Assembly (NCBI GenBank): GCA_009885905.1
Contig: VFJU01000081.1
Coordinates: 1-7,538 of the forward strand
Source of the DNA: Verrucomicrobiota bacterium
GTDB taxonomy: Bacteria; Verrucomicrobiota; Verrucomicrobiia; Verrucomicrobiales; Akkermansiaceae
Direction: 5' to 3'
Length of the DNA stretch: 7,538 nt
A program made the position numbers and the translations under genes. The notes under the pieces are model-generated. The model worked only from the letters and a program-made list of their open reading frames with translations, made no database searches and had not been told where the DNA came from. Every line of letters begins with the position of its first letter. Position 1 is the stretch's first letter. This document shows, in pieces, positions 6,956 to 7,538 of this stretch.

Positions 6956-7143
6956 CGTAGCGTGATTCGTTTGTTTGGGCATTCCTTCGGGAGGTGAATC
7001 CATCGTCGCTGGTGGCCAATCCATTTCACCGCCGGTGCACAGTTGGAGAGCTTACCTACGCGATCTTTGACTTGTGCAGAACTAGATTTCTGACACTCTT
7101 CGTAACGATTTGCCCCATCGTCCTTCCTGCCTATCTTCTAGTG
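6956..7143. other. Gap between the two plus-strand secreted-protein genes
   Basis: I see no gene in this 188-bp stretch. It carries a small hairpin near its left end and a TTGACT at 7067-7072 that would make a good -35 box. No acceptable -10 element lies 16-18 bp downstream of it, so I do not call a promoter. CACC-GCC-GGTG at 7028-7038 is a further small inverted repeat. Confidence 0.35.
6982..6993 (+). terminator. Possible 3' hairpin with TTCG loop after the secreted TPR gene
   Basis: About 27 bp after the TGA stop, TTCC-TTCG-GGAG can fold into a short stem (C-G, C-G, T-A, T-G wobble) closed by a stable C(UUCG)G tetraloop. No T-tract follows, so it is not a classical intrinsic terminator. 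It may stabilise the transcript end or be chance. Confidence 0.22.
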
Positions 7144-7538
7144 ATGCTTCGACTTCTCGCTAAATTTCCAGTCTTCTGGCCCGTCGTGACTGCCTTTTTT
7201 TTCGGAGCGGTTTCTGGCGTTAGGGCTCAAGAGACCGTGGCAAAATCCGCCGCACCCAAGATTATCGTCCCCACCGGAACCCGACAGGTACAGCCAACGA
7301 GGAGCCCGGTTGCTGCGGCCGGTCGCATCCTCTACCCATGGAAAACTCACGTCACCTGCACGATTTTCTGGATCGGCGAGCAACCTTCGGATCGGAATCC
7401 CACGCCAAATACCATGTCGTCTTGGGATCAGAACTGGGTGGCGAATTTCGGAGGCTACGATGACCCGGAGCCAGCGAATCGAATCGCAAATCATAGCACG
7501 GGCGAATTCCGACCAAAGAACTTCACCCCCAAGCTCAA
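7144..7538 (+). CDS. Secreted protein of unknown function, cut by the right edge
   Basis: An open frame runs from ATG 7144 (a GTG directly precedes it at 7141) to the window end, giving 131 codons with no stop. The N-terminus is a signal peptide: MLRLLAKF, then a hydrophobic stretch ending FFFGAVSGVRA, with likely cleavage after A28 before QET. Residues 31-61 are a Pro/Ala/Thr/Val-rich linker with little predicted structure. From residue 63 a compact, tryptophan-rich segment begins (YPWKTHVTCTIFWIGEQP, then SSWDQNW and NFGGYDDPEP). It looks like the opening of a globular domain. I believe similar YPWK/FWIGE/SSWD blocks occur in hypothetical secreted proteins of Verrucomicrobiota, but I cannot confirm that here. 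No enzymatic motif is visible. There is no Shine-Dalgarno, so the start rests on the signal peptide. An antisense frame over the same stretch is a shadow. Confidence 0.78.
   Translation, partial: MLRLLAKFPVFWPVVTAFFFGAVSGVRAQETVAKSAAPKIIVPTGTRQVQPTRSPVAAAGRILYPWKTHVTCTIFWIGEQPSDRNPTPNTMSSWDQNWVANFGGYDDPEPANRIANHSTGEFRPKNFTPKL

Noticed and set aside
7138..7494. 118-codon minus-strand frame at the right edge
   Set aside because: It is antisense to the signal-peptide-bearing secreted protein and shows no recognisable protein features.
1..7538. Mobile element, CRISPR array, RNA gene, toxin-antitoxin or defence system
   Set aside because: I found no transposase or integrase motif, no regularly spaced direct repeats, no tRNA-like cloverleaf and no paired small genes. 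Every long frame is explained by the six genes listed.

Overview
The window reads as an ordinary chromosomal segment of a bacterium with a mid-50s G+C content. My best guess is Verrucomicrobiota or a close relative. The guess rests on three things: a cystathionine gamma-synthase-like enzyme whose N-terminus has the extended arrangement I know best from fungal enzymes and some PVC bacteria, a run of secreted or envelope TPR proteins, and a secreted protein at the right edge of a type I associate with this phylum. No marker gene fixes the taxonomy. I see no rRNA, tRNA, CRISPR array, insertion sequence or prophage gene.

Layout. Positions 1-6040 hold four genes on the minus strand. In transcription order they are nadE (glutamine-dependent NAD+ synthetase, 4400-6040), a membrane-anchored TPR plus parallel beta-helix protein (2379-4364), a fungal-type Cys/Met-metabolism PLP enzyme (789-2258), and a class I SAM-dependent methyltransferase (718 down to the left edge, where it is cut). 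The gaps are 35, 120 and 70 bp, so nadE and the beta-helix gene are probably cotranscribed. The PLP-enzyme gene has its own strong Shine-Dalgarno and an AT-rich upstream gap, so it may start a second unit with the methyltransferase. To the right, a 150-bp divergent intergenic region separates nadE from a plus-strand gene for a secreted TPR protein (6191-6955). After a 188-bp gap comes the start of a second plus-strand secreted protein (7144 to the right edge, cut).

Functionally the minus-strand set mixes housekeeping metabolism (NAD+ synthesis, sulfur amino acid chemistry, a methyltransferase of unknown substrate) with an envelope protein of unusual architecture. The plus-strand genes encode two exported proteins of unknown function. 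I see no dedicated pathway or defence system linking all six. The most notable items are the beta-helix protein's domain order, the fungal-type PLP enzyme, the secreted right-edge protein, the short inverted repeats in the divergent promoter region, and an apparent excess of the pentamer GTTAG/CTAAC.
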